Source of the DNA: an uncultured Roseovarius sp.
GTDB taxonomy: Bacteria; Pseudomonadota; Alphaproteobacteria; Rhodobacterales; Rhodobacteraceae
DNA: 64,000 nt
Assembly: GCA_934501475.1 (NCBI GenBank)
Contig: CAKSUL010000002.1
Location: forward strand, 1-64,000
Direction of reading: 5' to 3'
The position numbers and the translations under genes are program-made. The notes beneath the pieces are model-generated. The model did no database searches and had not been told where the DNA came from. It was given only the letters and a program-made list of their open reading frames with translations. This document shows positions 55,944 to 64,000 of this stretch, piece by piece (the stretch's first letter is position 1; every line of letters begins with the position of its first letter).

Positions 55944-56672
55944 GTGGCGGGCGGGCGCTGGTTTGTGATCGGGCCGGTCGCGGATGGCGTGGTTCTGTGC
56001 ACGATGCAGGGGCCTGACCTGAGCAGCCAAACGCGTTTTGCCGATATGGCGACAGCGCAGCGCGCCGCCGATGCCCTGCCGGGTCCGCTGGTGAGCATCG
56101 CCGCAGGCGTGCCGGTGACGGTGCCTGCCCCGATTCTGCCGACCGAAATTGCAGGTGCGCTGCCCGATCTGGTGCAGGATCAGCCGCGCGGAGTGCTGGA
56201 TGGCTGGGTGCGGTTGTGGGTTGCCGGTGCCTTGCGCGGCGATCCCGACTGGGATGGCGTGATCTGCGCCGTGCAGGGCGACGTGACCCACTGGATTCAG
56301 GTCAGCGCCAGTGAAATCGTCAGCTTTCAGGGTTTTCTGACCGGCCGTCTGATCGCATCCCTGAACGGCAGCGCCGAGGCCGACGCGGACGCCCTGTCAG
56401 ACAGCCTGTCGCGCCCCGAGCGTCTGGCGGCGCATCTGCGCAGCGCCGAGATCGCCGGGAACGGCGCGGCGGTGACGGGGCATCTGACCGGTGCGGAACT
56501 GGCCGCCGCGCGCCCCTTTTGGCTGGGTCAGGAGGTGCTGATCATTGCAGATGGCGCTCGGATGCAGACCGCGCTGGCGGCCCAGGGCGTCAGCGCCGTC
56601 ACCCGTGACCCCCAGGCGATGCTGGATGCGGGTCTGGCCGTGCTGGCTGAAAGCATCGCGCGCAGCCCCTGA
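55944..56672 (+). CDS. DgoK-like protein lacking the N-terminal nucleotide-binding lobe
   Basis: 242 residues. From about residue 70 it follows 2-dehydro-3-deoxygalactonokinase: DLVQDQPRGVLDG, NPxWDGV-type stretch DPDWDGVICAV, VSASEIVSFQGFLTGRLIA and the C-terminal LTGAELAAARPFWLGQEVLII. The usual N-terminal DWGTS phosphate-binding segment of this kinase family is absent; residues 1-60 are unlike it. So it is probably not an active kinase: a remnant or a repurposed protein. The start (GTG 55944) is uncertain; a TTG at 55911 overlaps the preceding gene. Confidence 0.65.
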   Translation: MAGGRWFVIGPVADGVVLCTMQGPDLSSQTRFADMATAQRAADALPGPLVSIAAGVPVTVPAPILPTEIAGALPDLVQDQPRGVLDGWVRLWVAGALRGDPDWDGVICAVQGDVTHWIQVSASEIVSFQGFLTGRLIASLNGSAEADADALSDSLSRPERLAAHLRSAEIAGNGAAVTGHLTGAELAAARPFWLGQEVLIIADGARMQTALAAQGVSAVTRDPQAMLDAGLAVLAESIARSP

Positions 56673-56693
56673 CAGGTTGCCCGGTTTCGGGCG

Positions 56694-58007
56694 TCAATTC
56701 AGGGTCGCGTTCAGATCCTTGGGCTGGCCGACCACCACGAAAGTCAGCTTCTCGGGCGTCAGCAACTCACGCGCGACGCGGTTGATCTGCTCCAGCGTGA
56801 CGGCGTTCACCTGGTTGTTGCGGTCGGTGATATATTCGGGCGGAAGGTCCTCCATCTGCATCATGACGGCGATGTTGGCGATGGGCCCGTTGCCATCAAA
56901 GCGCAGCGGATATGCGCCGGTCATGTAGGTTTTCGCGTCCTGAAGCTCTTCGGCGGTGACGCCATTTTCGCGGATGCGGCTCCATTCGGTCTTGATCACC
57001 TCGATCGCCTGCCCGATCCGGTCATTGGCCGACGCGACAGACCCCACCCAGAGCTGCGCGCCGTCCTTGTCCAACAGGTAAGAATAGACGCCATAGGTCA
57101 GCCCGCGTTTTTCGCGCACCTCGTTCATCAGGCGGCTTTCAAAACCACCGCCGCCCAGGATCTGGTTCAGCAGGTAGGCGGCAAAGAAATCCGGGTCATC
57201 GCGGTCGATCCCCTGCTGGGCAAAGCTGGCCACGGATTGCGGGGTGTCAAAGTCGATGATGCGGATGCCGCCGGGCAGGTTCAGATCGGCAGGGCCGGGC
57301 AGCGGCGCGCCGGTGGCGGGCAGATCGCCCAGCAAGCTGTCGATCAGGGTCGCCAGATCCCCGGCGCTGATATCGCCGACCGCGCTGATATAAAGGCGGT
57401 CACGCGCCATCGCGGCACCATGCGCGGCGATGATATCGTCGCGCGTCAGGCCGGTCACACTGTCCACGGTGCCGTTCTTTGAGCTGCCATAAGGATGCGT
57501 GCCGAAAACAAGCGAATCGAACGCCTTGCCCACCATGTCGCTTGGGTCTTTTTCGCTGGACTGGATGATCGACAGCACCTGCGCGCGCACCCGGTCGATG
57601 GCGGATTGCGTAAAGGCCGGGTTGATCAGGCTCTCGCGCAGCAAGGCCACGGCCTGATCGCGGTTCTCGGTCAGGAACTTGGCCGAGACAGCCAGAACAT
57701 CGTCATATGTCGCATATCTGAAACTGGCGGCCAGTTCCTCGGTGGCGCGGGCGAAATCGCGGGCACCCATGTCACCTGTGCCCTCTTCCAGCAGTGCGGT
57801 CATCAGGTTGGTCGCGCCGCGTTTGCCGGGGGCGTCCAGCGCCGCGCCGCCGCGAAAGCGCAGTTCCAGCGCAACAAAGGGGATGGTGTGATCCTCGACC
57901 AGCCAGACGTTCAGGCCGCCAGGGGTGGTGATTTCCTGCACGTCGATTTCGGCGCGCACCGGCAGGGCGGCCAGCAGGGTCAGCAACATGATTGCAAGGC
58001 GGATCAT
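56694..58007 (-). CDS. M16-family peptidase homologue without the zinc motif
   Basis: 437 residues with a signal peptide (1-19). It has the M16 fold, including RGATNLMTALLEEGT where an active enzyme has HxxEH, and the C-terminal FGTHPYGSSKNGT and GGGGFESRLMNEVREKRGLTYGVYSY segments. The missing metal-binding histidines point to an inactive, substrate-binding subunit, like alpha-MPP or PqqG-type partners. It overlaps the active M16 gene upstream by 4 bp, so the two probably form a heterodimer in the periplasm. Confidence 0.9.
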   Translation of the reverse strand: MIRLAIMLLTLLAALPVRAEIDVQEITTPGGLNVWLVEDHTIPFVALELRFRGGAALDAPGKRGATNLMTALLEEGTGDMGARDFARATEELAASFRYATYDDVLAVSAKFLTENRDQAVALLRESLINPAFTQSAIDRVRAQVLSIIQSSEKDPSDMVGKAFDSLVFGTHPYGSSKNGTVDSVTGLTRDDIIAAHGAAMARDRLYISAVGDISAGDLATLIDSLLGDLPATGAPLPGPADLNLPGGIRIIDFDTPQSVASFAQQGIDRDDPDFFAAYLLNQILGGGGFESRLMNEVREKRGLTYGVYSYLLDKDGAQLWVGSVASANDRIGQAIEVIKTEWSRIRENGVTAEELQDAKTYMTGAYPLRFDGNGPIANIAVMMQMEDLPPEYITDRNNQVNAVTLEQINRVARELLTPEKLTFVVVGQPKDLNATLN

Positions 58008-59335
58008 TGGGTTACCTCCGGGGCGGTCAGCCAGCCAGTGACGGAATTTTCACGTTTGAACACATCGCGCGCGGCGGACATGATATCCTCGGCGGTGACG
58101 GCTTGCAGGATGTCGGGCCAGGCCTGCACATCGTCCACGGTCAGCCCCTGAGACAGGGCCGCACCATAGCGATTGGCCAGGTTGTTCACGTCGTCGCGGG
58201 CATAGATCTGGGCGGCGCGCAGTTGCATCTTGATCCGGTCCAGATGGGCGTCATCTATTCCGGTCTCCAGGAAATCGCGCAGCACGGTGTCCATGGCATC
58301 TTCGGCCTCTTGCAGGGACACATCGGCGACGGGAACGATGGCCAGCGAAAACGTCGTGGCATCCAGCGACATGCCGTCATACCACGCCGAGACCTGAACC
58401 GCCTTTTGTGTGTCGAATTGCAGCTTTTCCGCCATGAGCGACGTGGTGCCGCCACCAAGAAGCTCAGCCAGCAGGGTCAGGGCGGCAGCGCGTTCCTGAT
58501 CGCCGCTGTCGCGCTCGGGCGCGAGATATGAGCGGGTGATATAGGGCTGCGCGACGCGGGCATCCTCAAAGAACAGGCGGCGCTCGGCCATCTGGCGCGG
58601 CTCCTGGGCGCGCATGCGCTGGGGCAGGGCCGGATTGGCGGGGATCGCACCGTAATGTTTCTGCGCCATCGCGCGGACGTCTTCGGGCAGGACATCGCCG
58701 GCAACCACAAGGATCGCGTTGTTGGGGGAATAGTAGATGTCATAAAACCCGAGCGCGTCCTCCAGGCTGAGGTCATACATCTCATGCTGCCAGCCGATCA
58801 CCGGCACGCCGTAGCGGTGATTGAGATATTGCGCGGCGTTGCGTTGCTCGCGAAACAGCGCGCCGGGGTTGTTTTCAACCCTTTGATTGCGTTCTTCGAT
58901 GATCACGTCGCGTTCGGTTGCGATATCGCCCTCACCCAGTTGCAGATTGACCATGCGGTCGGATTCCATCTGCATCATCAGATCCAGCCGATCCGCCGCG
59001 ATGCGCTGGAAATAGGCGGTGTAATCATAGCTGGTAAAGGCATTGTCACTGCCACCATTGCGCGCGACGGTCGCGGAAAATTCGCCGGGCTTCAGGGTCT
59101 TGGTGCCCTTGAACAGCAGATGCTCCAGAAAATGCGCCACGCCGGACGCGCCGGGCGGCTCATCTGCCGATCCGGCACGATACCACACCATCTGCACCAC
59201 GACGGGGGCGCGGTGGTCTTCGATCACCACCACCTCCATCCCGTTTTCCAGCGTGAAGGTGGTGACCTGATCATCGGCAAGGGCCGGGGCATAGGCCGCG
59301 ATCAGCGACAGGGCAGCGATCAGCAGAACGCGCAT
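58004..59335 (-). CDS. M16-family zinc peptidase (active subunit)
   Basis: 443 residues. Signal peptide (1-21, ending PALADD), then the inverted zinc motif HFLEH in GVAHFLEHLLFKGT near residue 68 and the third ligand region ERDVIIEERNQR near 141. A periplasmic processing protease; the substrate is unknown. It forms an operon with the inactive homologue directly downstream and lies 127 bp after the DUF3035 lipoprotein gene. Confidence 0.93.
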   Translation of the reverse strand: MRVLLIAALSLIAAYAPALADDQVTTFTLENGMEVVVIEDHRAPVVVQMVWYRAGSADEPPGASGVAHFLEHLLFKGTKTLKPGEFSATVARNGGSDNAFTSYDYTAYFQRIAADRLDLMMQMESDRMVNLQLGEGDIATERDVIIEERNQRVENNPGALFREQRNAAQYLNHRYGVPVIGWQHEMYDLSLEDALGFYDIYYSPNNAILVVAGDVLPEDVRAMAQKHYGAIPANPALPQRMRAQEPRQMAERRLFFEDARVAQPYITRSYLAPERDSGDQERAAALTLLAELLGGGTTSLMAEKLQFDTQKAVQVSAWYDGMSLDATTFSLAIVPVADVSLQEAEDAMDTVLRDFLETGIDDAHLDRIKMQLRAAQIYARDDVNNLANRYGAALSQGLTVDDVQAWPDILQAVTAEDIMSAARDVFKRENSVTGWLTAPEVTQ

Positions 59336-59462
59336 GGGGCGAGTCTCCGGTTGGGTCAGGGGTTCGGGCTGTGGGGCGGGCCACTCATGCGCACAAAGAT
59401 ACGCCGCATCAGCCGGGGTTCAAGCGGGTTGACACGCTTGTGACCCAAGGCGCGCCGCTGGT

Positions 59463-59990
59463 TTATTCGGGCGGCGGCGCCGAGGGCACATCCACGCCCA
59501 TGCGCTTCAGGCGGTCAAGCTCGTATTCGGAGTCCAGCCACTGTTTCTTGTAGGCGGTGGTGTAGTCGTCATTCGGCCCGATATTGAGGATATTGACCCG
59601 GCCATGGCGGCGGCGGACGTCCTGATCTTCGGCGGCCAGCGTCTGGCGGATGCCCTCGTCCACGCCATAGCGGCGGGTGCGGTTGACCAATGCACCATCG
59701 GCGGCGGGCACGGGCGTGATGCGCATGGCGTTGGGATTGCCGCCAAGGGCGGCGATGCCTTCGGCCTCGGGGTTGGTATCCACGCGGTTGACGCCGCCGG
59801 GCGTGGGCGCGGGCAGCGCTGAAAAGCTCTCAGGCGCTTCCAGCGGCTTTGTCGGCAATACGGTGAATTCATCCGGGCCGGGGCTTGTGTTCTTGATCCG
59901 CGTCAGGCGCACATCCTTGTCGCGGCTGCCACAGGCCGACAGCGCCAGCCCAAGTGCCGTTATCAAGATCAAACTGCGTGACAGTCTCAT
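59463..59990 (-). CDS. DUF3035-type lipoprotein
   Basis: 175 residues. Lipobox LSAC (Cys about 20) follows a hydrophobic signal. The rest is Pro/Ala-rich with FTVLPTKPLEAPESFSALPAPTPGG and a late DQDVRRRHGRVNILN segment. I associate this with a domain of unknown function in alphaproteobacterial lipoproteins near lspA; a fitting neighbour, since LspA removes the signal peptide of lipoproteins. ATG 59990 follows GGTGGG. Confidence 0.75.
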   Translation of the reverse strand: MRLSRSLILITALGLALSACGSRDKDVRLTRIKNTSPGPDEFTVLPTKPLEAPESFSALPAPTPGGVNRVDTNPEAEGIAALGGNPNAMRITPVPAADGALVNRTRRYGVDEGIRQTLAAEDQDVRRRHGRVNILNIGPNDDYTTAYKKQWLDSEYELDRLKRMGVDVPSAPPPE

Positions 59991-60059
59991 TGTCCCACCT
60001 CGTCCAGAGAGCATTTCGTCATAAATCTGCGACAGACTTAACGCATCATCGCGGCAACG

Positions 60060-60530
60060 TCACGCGGGCTTTTTGTTCGGAGTGAAAATCACCAGCCCGA
60101 GGGCTCCGGCAAAAACCGCGATATCGGCCAGATTGAACGCATAGGGGTTGTCAAAACCGCAGCATGACATGTTCAGAAAGTCCGCAACCGCGCCATAAAG
60201 CAGCCGATCGACCACATTGCCCAGGGCCCCACCCACCAGCAGGCCGGCGGCAATTTTCTGCCGCCTTGTCATGGCTTCGCGGTGAACCCACCACAGCACT
60301 GCCCCCGAAATGGTCAGCGCGACGGCGATCAACACCCATTTCACGGTCTCGGAGGGGCCGGAAAACAGGCCGAAATTGATCCCGTAATTCCACGCCATGC
60401 GCAGATTGATCAGCGGCGGCCAGACGTCGATCCGGCCAAGATTGGCCAGATCCATCGCATGAACGACGACGTATTTCGTGACCTGATCCAGCAGAAAGGT
60501 CCAGAATCCGACCCAGAATACCAATCGCAT
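60060..60530 (-). CDS. lspA: lipoprotein signal peptidase
   Basis: Aspartic protease cleaving prolipoproteins before the lipidated cysteine. 156 residues with four membrane segments. Catalytic aspartates in [11 protein letters not shown] and [11 protein letters not shown], and the N-terminal LDQVTKYVV are the family motifs. Of normal length. It follows purH by 35 bp and precedes a lipoprotein gene that would be its substrate, together with the lipoproteins at 32-33 kb. Confidence 0.94.
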   Translation of the reverse strand: MRLVFWVGFWTFLLDQVTKYVVVHAMDLANLGRIDVWPPLINLRMAWNYGINFGLFSGPSETVKWVLIAVALTISGAVLWWVHREAMTRRQKIAAGLLVGGALGNVVDRLLYGAVADFLNMSCCGFDNPYAFNLADIAVFAGALGLVIFTPNKKPA

Positions 60531-60565
60531 ATATGCGCCCTTTTGTTCGTCCGTATGTTATTGCG

Positions 60566-62161
60566 TCAGTGCCGGAAATGCCGCATCCCGGTCAGCACCA
60601 TGGCCAGACCGGCATCATCTGCCGCGGCGATCACCTCATCGTCGCGCATCGACCCGCCCGGATGAATGACCGCGCTCGCCCCTGCCTCGGCGGCGGTCAA
60701 CAGCCCGTCGGAAAACGGGAAGAACGCATCCGAGGCCACAACGCTGCCTTGGGTCAGCGGCGCGGCCAGTCCAAGCGCGTCGGCCATGTCCTGCGCTTTG
60801 CGCGCGGCGATGCGGCAACTGTCGACCCGGCTCATCTGGCCGGCGCCGATGCCGACGGTCGCGCCGTCCCTGACATAGATGATCGCGTTGGATTTGACGT
60901 GTTTGGCAACCTTCCAGGCAAACAGCAGATCGGCCAGTTCCGCGTCCGTTGGGGCGCGTTTCGTCACCACCCGCAGATCCTCTGCCGTGATGTGCCCGTT
61001 ATCCTTGTCCTGCATCAGGTAACCGCCCGACACCTGCCGGATGGTCTGTGCGGCGGCGCGCGGATCGGCCATCGTGTCGGTGAGCAGCAGGCGCAGGTTC
61101 TTCTTCTTTGCAAAAATACTCATGGCGTCGGCGTCGGCACCCGGCGCGATCACCACTTCGGTAAAAATCTGCGCGATTTCCTCGGCGGTGGCCCCGTCCA
61201 GCGGGTGATTGAGCGCGACAATCCCGCCAAAGGCCGAGGTGCGGTCACAGTCAAACGCGCGCATATAGGCGTCTTTCAGCGTCCCGGCGCGCGCCACGCC
61301 GCAGGGGTTGGCATGTTTGATGATCGCGCAGGCGGGGCCATCGGCACTGGCGAATTCACTGGCCAGTTCAAATGCCGCGTCGGTGTCGTTGATGTTGTTA
61401 TAGCTCAGGTCCTTGCCCTGGACCTGCCTGGCGGTGGCGACACCGGGGCGCGCCGTTCCGTCGGTATAGAACGCCGCCTGCTGATGCGGGTTCTCACCAT
61501 AGCGCAGCACCTGCGCCAATGTGCCGGCCACGACGCGGCGGCGCGGGGCCTTGTCGTTCAGCTCGGCGGCCAGCCAGTTCGACACGGCGGCGTCATAGGC
61601 GGCGGTGCGGGCATAGGCCTTTTGCGCCAGCTTGCGGCGGAACTTGGGGCAGGTCGCGCCATCGTGCTGGGCCATGTCACCCAACAGCCTGTCGTAATCC
61701 TCGGTATCCACGACCACGGTGACAAAACCGTGGTTCTTGGCGGCGGCGCGGATCATGGCGGGGCCGCCGATGTCGATGTTTTCGACGCAGGTGTCGTAAT
61801 CCGCCCCGGCGGCGACGGTGGATTCAAACGGATAGAGATTGACCACCAGCAGATCTATCGCGCCGATCCCGTGTTCCTTCATCGCGGCAAGGTGGCTGTC
61901 GTTGTCGCGCAGTGCCAGAAGGCCGCCATGCACATTCGGGTGCAGGGTTTTCACGCGCCCGTCCATCATCTCGGGAAAGCCGGTCACGTCGGCCACATCG
62001 CGCACGCTCAGCCCGGCATCGCGCAACGCCTTGGCGCTGCCCCCCGTGCTCAGAAGCTCGACCCCCTGATCGGCGAGGGCACGGCCAAGGTCAATCAGCC
62101 CGGTCTTGTCGGAAACCGACAAGAGGGCGCGGCGGATGGGGGTGAGGGCGGGTTTGGTCAT
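60566..62161 (-). CDS. purH: bifunctional AICAR transformylase / IMP cyclohydrolase
   Basis: The last two steps of IMP synthesis. 531 residues: N-terminal IMP cyclohydrolase (1-200) with [27 protein letters not shown] and [20 protein letters not shown]-terminal transformylase with [22 protein letters not shown] and [13 protein letters not shown] 62161 is the conserved start. It reads 30 bp after the heparinase-like gene, forming an operon with lspA downstream. Confidence 0.96.
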   Translation of the reverse strand: MTKPALTPIRRALLSVSDKTGLIDLGRALADQGVELLSTGGSAKALRDAGLSVRDVADVTGFPEMMDGRVKTLHPNVHGGLLALRDNDSHLAAMKEHGIGAIDLLVVNLYPFESTVAAGADYDTCVENIDIGGPAMIRAAAKNHGFVTVVVDTEDYDRLLGDMAQHDGATCPKFRRKLAQKAYARTAAYDAAVSNWLAAELNDKAPRRRVVAGTLAQVLRYGENPHQQAAFYTDGTARPGVATARQVQGKDLSYNNINDTDAAFELASEFASADGPACAIIKHANPCGVARAGTLKDAYMRAFDCDRTSAFGGIVALNHPLDGATAEEIAQIFTEVVIAPGADADAMSIFAKKKNLRLLLTDTMADPRAAAQTIRQVSGGYLMQDKDNGHITAEDLRVVTKRAPTDAELADLLFAWKVAKHVKSNAIIYVRDGATVGIGAGQMSRVDSCRIAARKAQDMADALGLAAPLTQGSVVASDAFFPFSDGLLTAAEAGASAVIHPGGSMRDDEVIAAADDAGLAMVLTGMRHFRH

Positions 62162-62191
62162 ATCGGGCAGGTCCTGCGTTCAAATCAAATC

Positions 62192-63934
62192 TCAGTCATC
62201 GGCATCGGGCATCAGATCATCCTGCGCCAGATCGCGGATGCTGACCGGGGTGTCCTGTGCCTTGGCCAATGACCATCTTGTGCGTGTCGCATATCCCATC
62301 GCGCGGCCAGATAGAACAATCTGTTTGCTCGCGCGCGGCTTTAGCCGACCCTTTTCCAGGTAAACGCTGGGTTCCAATGCGATTTCGGCGCTTGTGTCGC
62401 TGCGAAAAACCCAGATTTCACCGCTGCGCAGCGCCATCGAGACGGCATTGCCGCCCAGGTCCACCGCCGCATCCACATTCGGGTGCAGGTGAAAATGCAC
62501 GGCAAACCTGATCCCGCTCAGCCGGGTGGCATCCAGTGCCTTGTCAAACCGGCGCTTGTCGCTGTCCTCCAGCGCAAGCAGCATATCCTCACCGACAATG
62601 GCGCGCCCGTCGAATGTCATGTCCAGCGTGCGCGCATGGATCAGCCCGAAGCGGCGCAGATAGCCATCATGCCCGCCCTCAAAGCGCAACCCGTCACTGG
62701 CATGGCTCAGCTGGATCGGCACGTTTTTCGGCCCGCCTTCCAGCCGGTTCTCACGCGGGCCCGGCGGCCCCAGACGGGCCGAGGATTCTCCCCCCAGAAC
62801 GAGGGTGGAATGGGACGGCGTGGCGCGCCCGGCACGGCGCCACTCAGCGCCGAAACTGTCGCCAGCGCCGCAATTCACGATCAGCGGGCGCCGCCCCGAC
62901 GTCAGTTCGAACGCCAGCGTCGAGGCATGGGCATTGAGCGACGCATTGCCGCTGGGCGGGGCGCTGGCGTCGATGATCATCGAGGTGCGCCCGGCACTGA
63001 GACGGGCAAACCCCATCGCCAGCCCATCGGGCTGACGGGTCTTGACGCCGCTATGGGCCAGCGCCGTATCCAGCCGCCCCTCAAGCCCGCGCCCGCCGCC
63101 ATGAAACCGCGCCAGCCCGCCATCCGCATGGCGCAGGGTGCGCAGGATCGGCGCGATCTGCTCGATCGCGGCCCAATGGGACGGGGCGGCGGTCTGGCCA
63201 GCGTCTGACAGGGCCGTGGCGGCCCAGGTCAGCAGCGTGAACACCTCAAGCAGTTCTTCGGGGTTGCGGGTGGGCAAAAGGCCCCGTTCCGTGATCTGGC
63301 TTTCGCATTCGCGCCCCAAGGCGCGGACGGCCGGGGCGACATGGCGCTGCATCCCCTCAAGGGACAGACCGGCATAGATCAGCCCGGTCAGCGCCTCGAA
63401 CCGGGGCAGGCCCGGCGCGGTCGATTGCCAGCGTTTTCCCAGGAACAGTGTCTGTTGCGCGAGCGAGCGGTAGAACACATCGGCACGGTCCGCGCCCGGC
63501 CCGCTGAGCACGAACAGCGCATGATTGATCCAGCGAATCAGGCGCCGACCGGTCAGATCCGGCGTCCAACCGGGGCCGCGCCCCTGACCATAGCGGTCGA
63601 TCCAGTCCCACAGCCAGCGTCGGGCGCATTCGCGCGCCGGACCGTCGCCCGCAGCGGCCAGATCGTCCAGCCAGCCAAACCCGTGCAGGGCCTCTTCAAA
63701 GGCGCTGTCGGGGGGTTTGATCGCCCACATGTCGGCATCGGGGCGCTGCACCAGATGCCCGGCCAGCAGAAAGTTGCCCGCACTCAGTTGCCGGCCCCTG
63801 GCGAAACTGCCGATGGTGCGCGGCTCGGGCTGTGAGACAAAGGCCGTCGCCGGGCGCGCCCATGCCGCGCGCCTTGCCTGCACGCGGTTCATGAAACGCG
63901 TCCACCGCGCCGTCAGCTTATCGGTTCGTGACAT
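62192..63934 (-). CDS. heparinase II/III family protein
   Basis: 580 residues, complete within the window. N-terminal alpha/alpha-type helical domain with WDWIDRYG and RLIRWINHALFVLSG, then a beta-sandwich region from about 340 with NCGAGDSFGAEWRRAGRATPSHSTLVLGG that matches heparinase II/III C-terminal domains. No signal peptide is seen, which is odd for a polysaccharide lyase; the alphaproteobacterial members near purH may act on a cytoplasmic or non-heparin substrate. It starts ATG 63934. The 66 bases after it hold no gene I can support. Confidence 0.85.
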   Translation of the reverse strand: MSRTDKLTARWTRFMNRVQARRAAWARPATAFVSQPEPRTIGSFARGRQLSAGNFLLAGHLVQRPDADMWAIKPPDSAFEEALHGFGWLDDLAAAGDGPARECARRWLWDWIDRYGQGRGPGWTPDLTGRRLIRWINHALFVLSGPGADRADVFYRSLAQQTLFLGKRWQSTAPGLPRFEALTGLIYAGLSLEGMQRHVAPAVRALGRECESQITERGLLPTRNPEELLEVFTLLTWAATALSDAGQTAAPSHWAAIEQIAPILRTLRHADGGLARFHGGGRGLEGRLDTALAHSGVKTRQPDGLAMGFARLSAGRTSMIIDASAPPSGNASLNAHASTLAFELTSGRRPLIVNCGAGDSFGAEWRRAGRATPSHSTLVLGGESSARLGPPGPRENRLEGGPKNVPIQLSHASDGLRFEGGHDGYLRRFGLIHARTLDMTFDGRAIVGEDMLLALEDSDKRRFDKALDATRLSGIRFAVHFHLHPNVDAAVDLGGNAVSMALRSGEIWVFRSDTSAEIALEPSVYLEKGRLKPRASKQIVLSGRAMGYATRTRWSLAKAQDTPVSIRDLAQDDLMPDADD

Positions 63935-64000
63935 ATGCTTTGCCTCTGTGCGCTCTTCCTGGCGCTCTGGTCACAGGCAATATATCGCGCAGCGCCCCCC

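Noticed and set aside
60533-62272. Plus-strand frame of 579 codons opposite purH
   Set aside because: Antisense shadow; purH is unmistakable on the other strand.

Overview
The window is a GC-rich alphaproteobacterial chromosome segment, most likely from the order Rhodobacterales (Roseobacter/Rhodobacter group). The evidence is the gene order (maf-aroE-coaE-dnaQ-secB-fxsA on one side, hemJ-rho-mnmE-mnmG-rsmG-parA-parB on the other), protein details such as the MFHVKQ start of MnmG, and two perfect TTAA-N7-TTAA boxes typical of CtrA-regulated alphaproteobacteria. It is almost entirely ordinary core genome. I saw no tRNA, rRNA, insertion sequence, prophage or CRISPR array.

The left end carries the best candidate for the chromosomal replication origin: a 415-bp non-coding gap (3793-4207) between the divergent genes maf and hemJ, with DnaA-box matches and an AT-rich stretch. 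One perfect DnaA box overlaps the maf start codon. Genes read away from it on both sides. To the right lie rho, the tRNA-modification genes mnmE and mnmG, the 16S rRNA methyltransferase gene rsmG, and the partition genes parA and parB. Two perfect 16-bp parS sites sit inside coding sequence, at the first codons of mnmG and rsmG.

From 11.6 to 33 kb are housekeeping groups: hemW-rdgB-rph (minus), hrcA-grpE, mutS, a malic enzyme with a phosphotransacetylase-like domain, an exported MsrA, an aminotransferase/sulfotransferase pair, argG, ilvA, an Hpt protein facing a response-regulator phosphatase, two Nudix enzymes, hslO, cca and an RNA methyltransferase. Envelope genes follow (two L,D-transpeptidases of different export type and a CAP-domain lipoprotein), then a 62-residue membrane peptide, hemH, an NDUFAF5-like methyltransferase, comF, grxC, a nitrilase-family amidase, a MarR regulator, ubiG and pip.

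From 41 to 46 kb is the transcription/translation operon rimP-nusA-ylxR-infB, closed by a clear terminator. A 44-residue conserved-looking small gene and a CtrA box follow. Next come mutT-argJ, a SurA/PrsA-type isomerase facing secA, a secreted protein of unknown function, an OmpA-type gene broken by a frameshift, radC (with a CtrA box), a phosphatase-like protein, a DgoK-like protein lacking its N-terminal lobe, a pair of M16 peptidases (one without a zinc site), a lipoprotein, lspA, purH and a heparinase II/III-family protein. I found no clearly new multi-gene system. The items most worth checking are the origin region, the two CtrA boxes with the genes beside them, the broken OmpA gene, the DgoK remnant and the terminator placed just before rimP.
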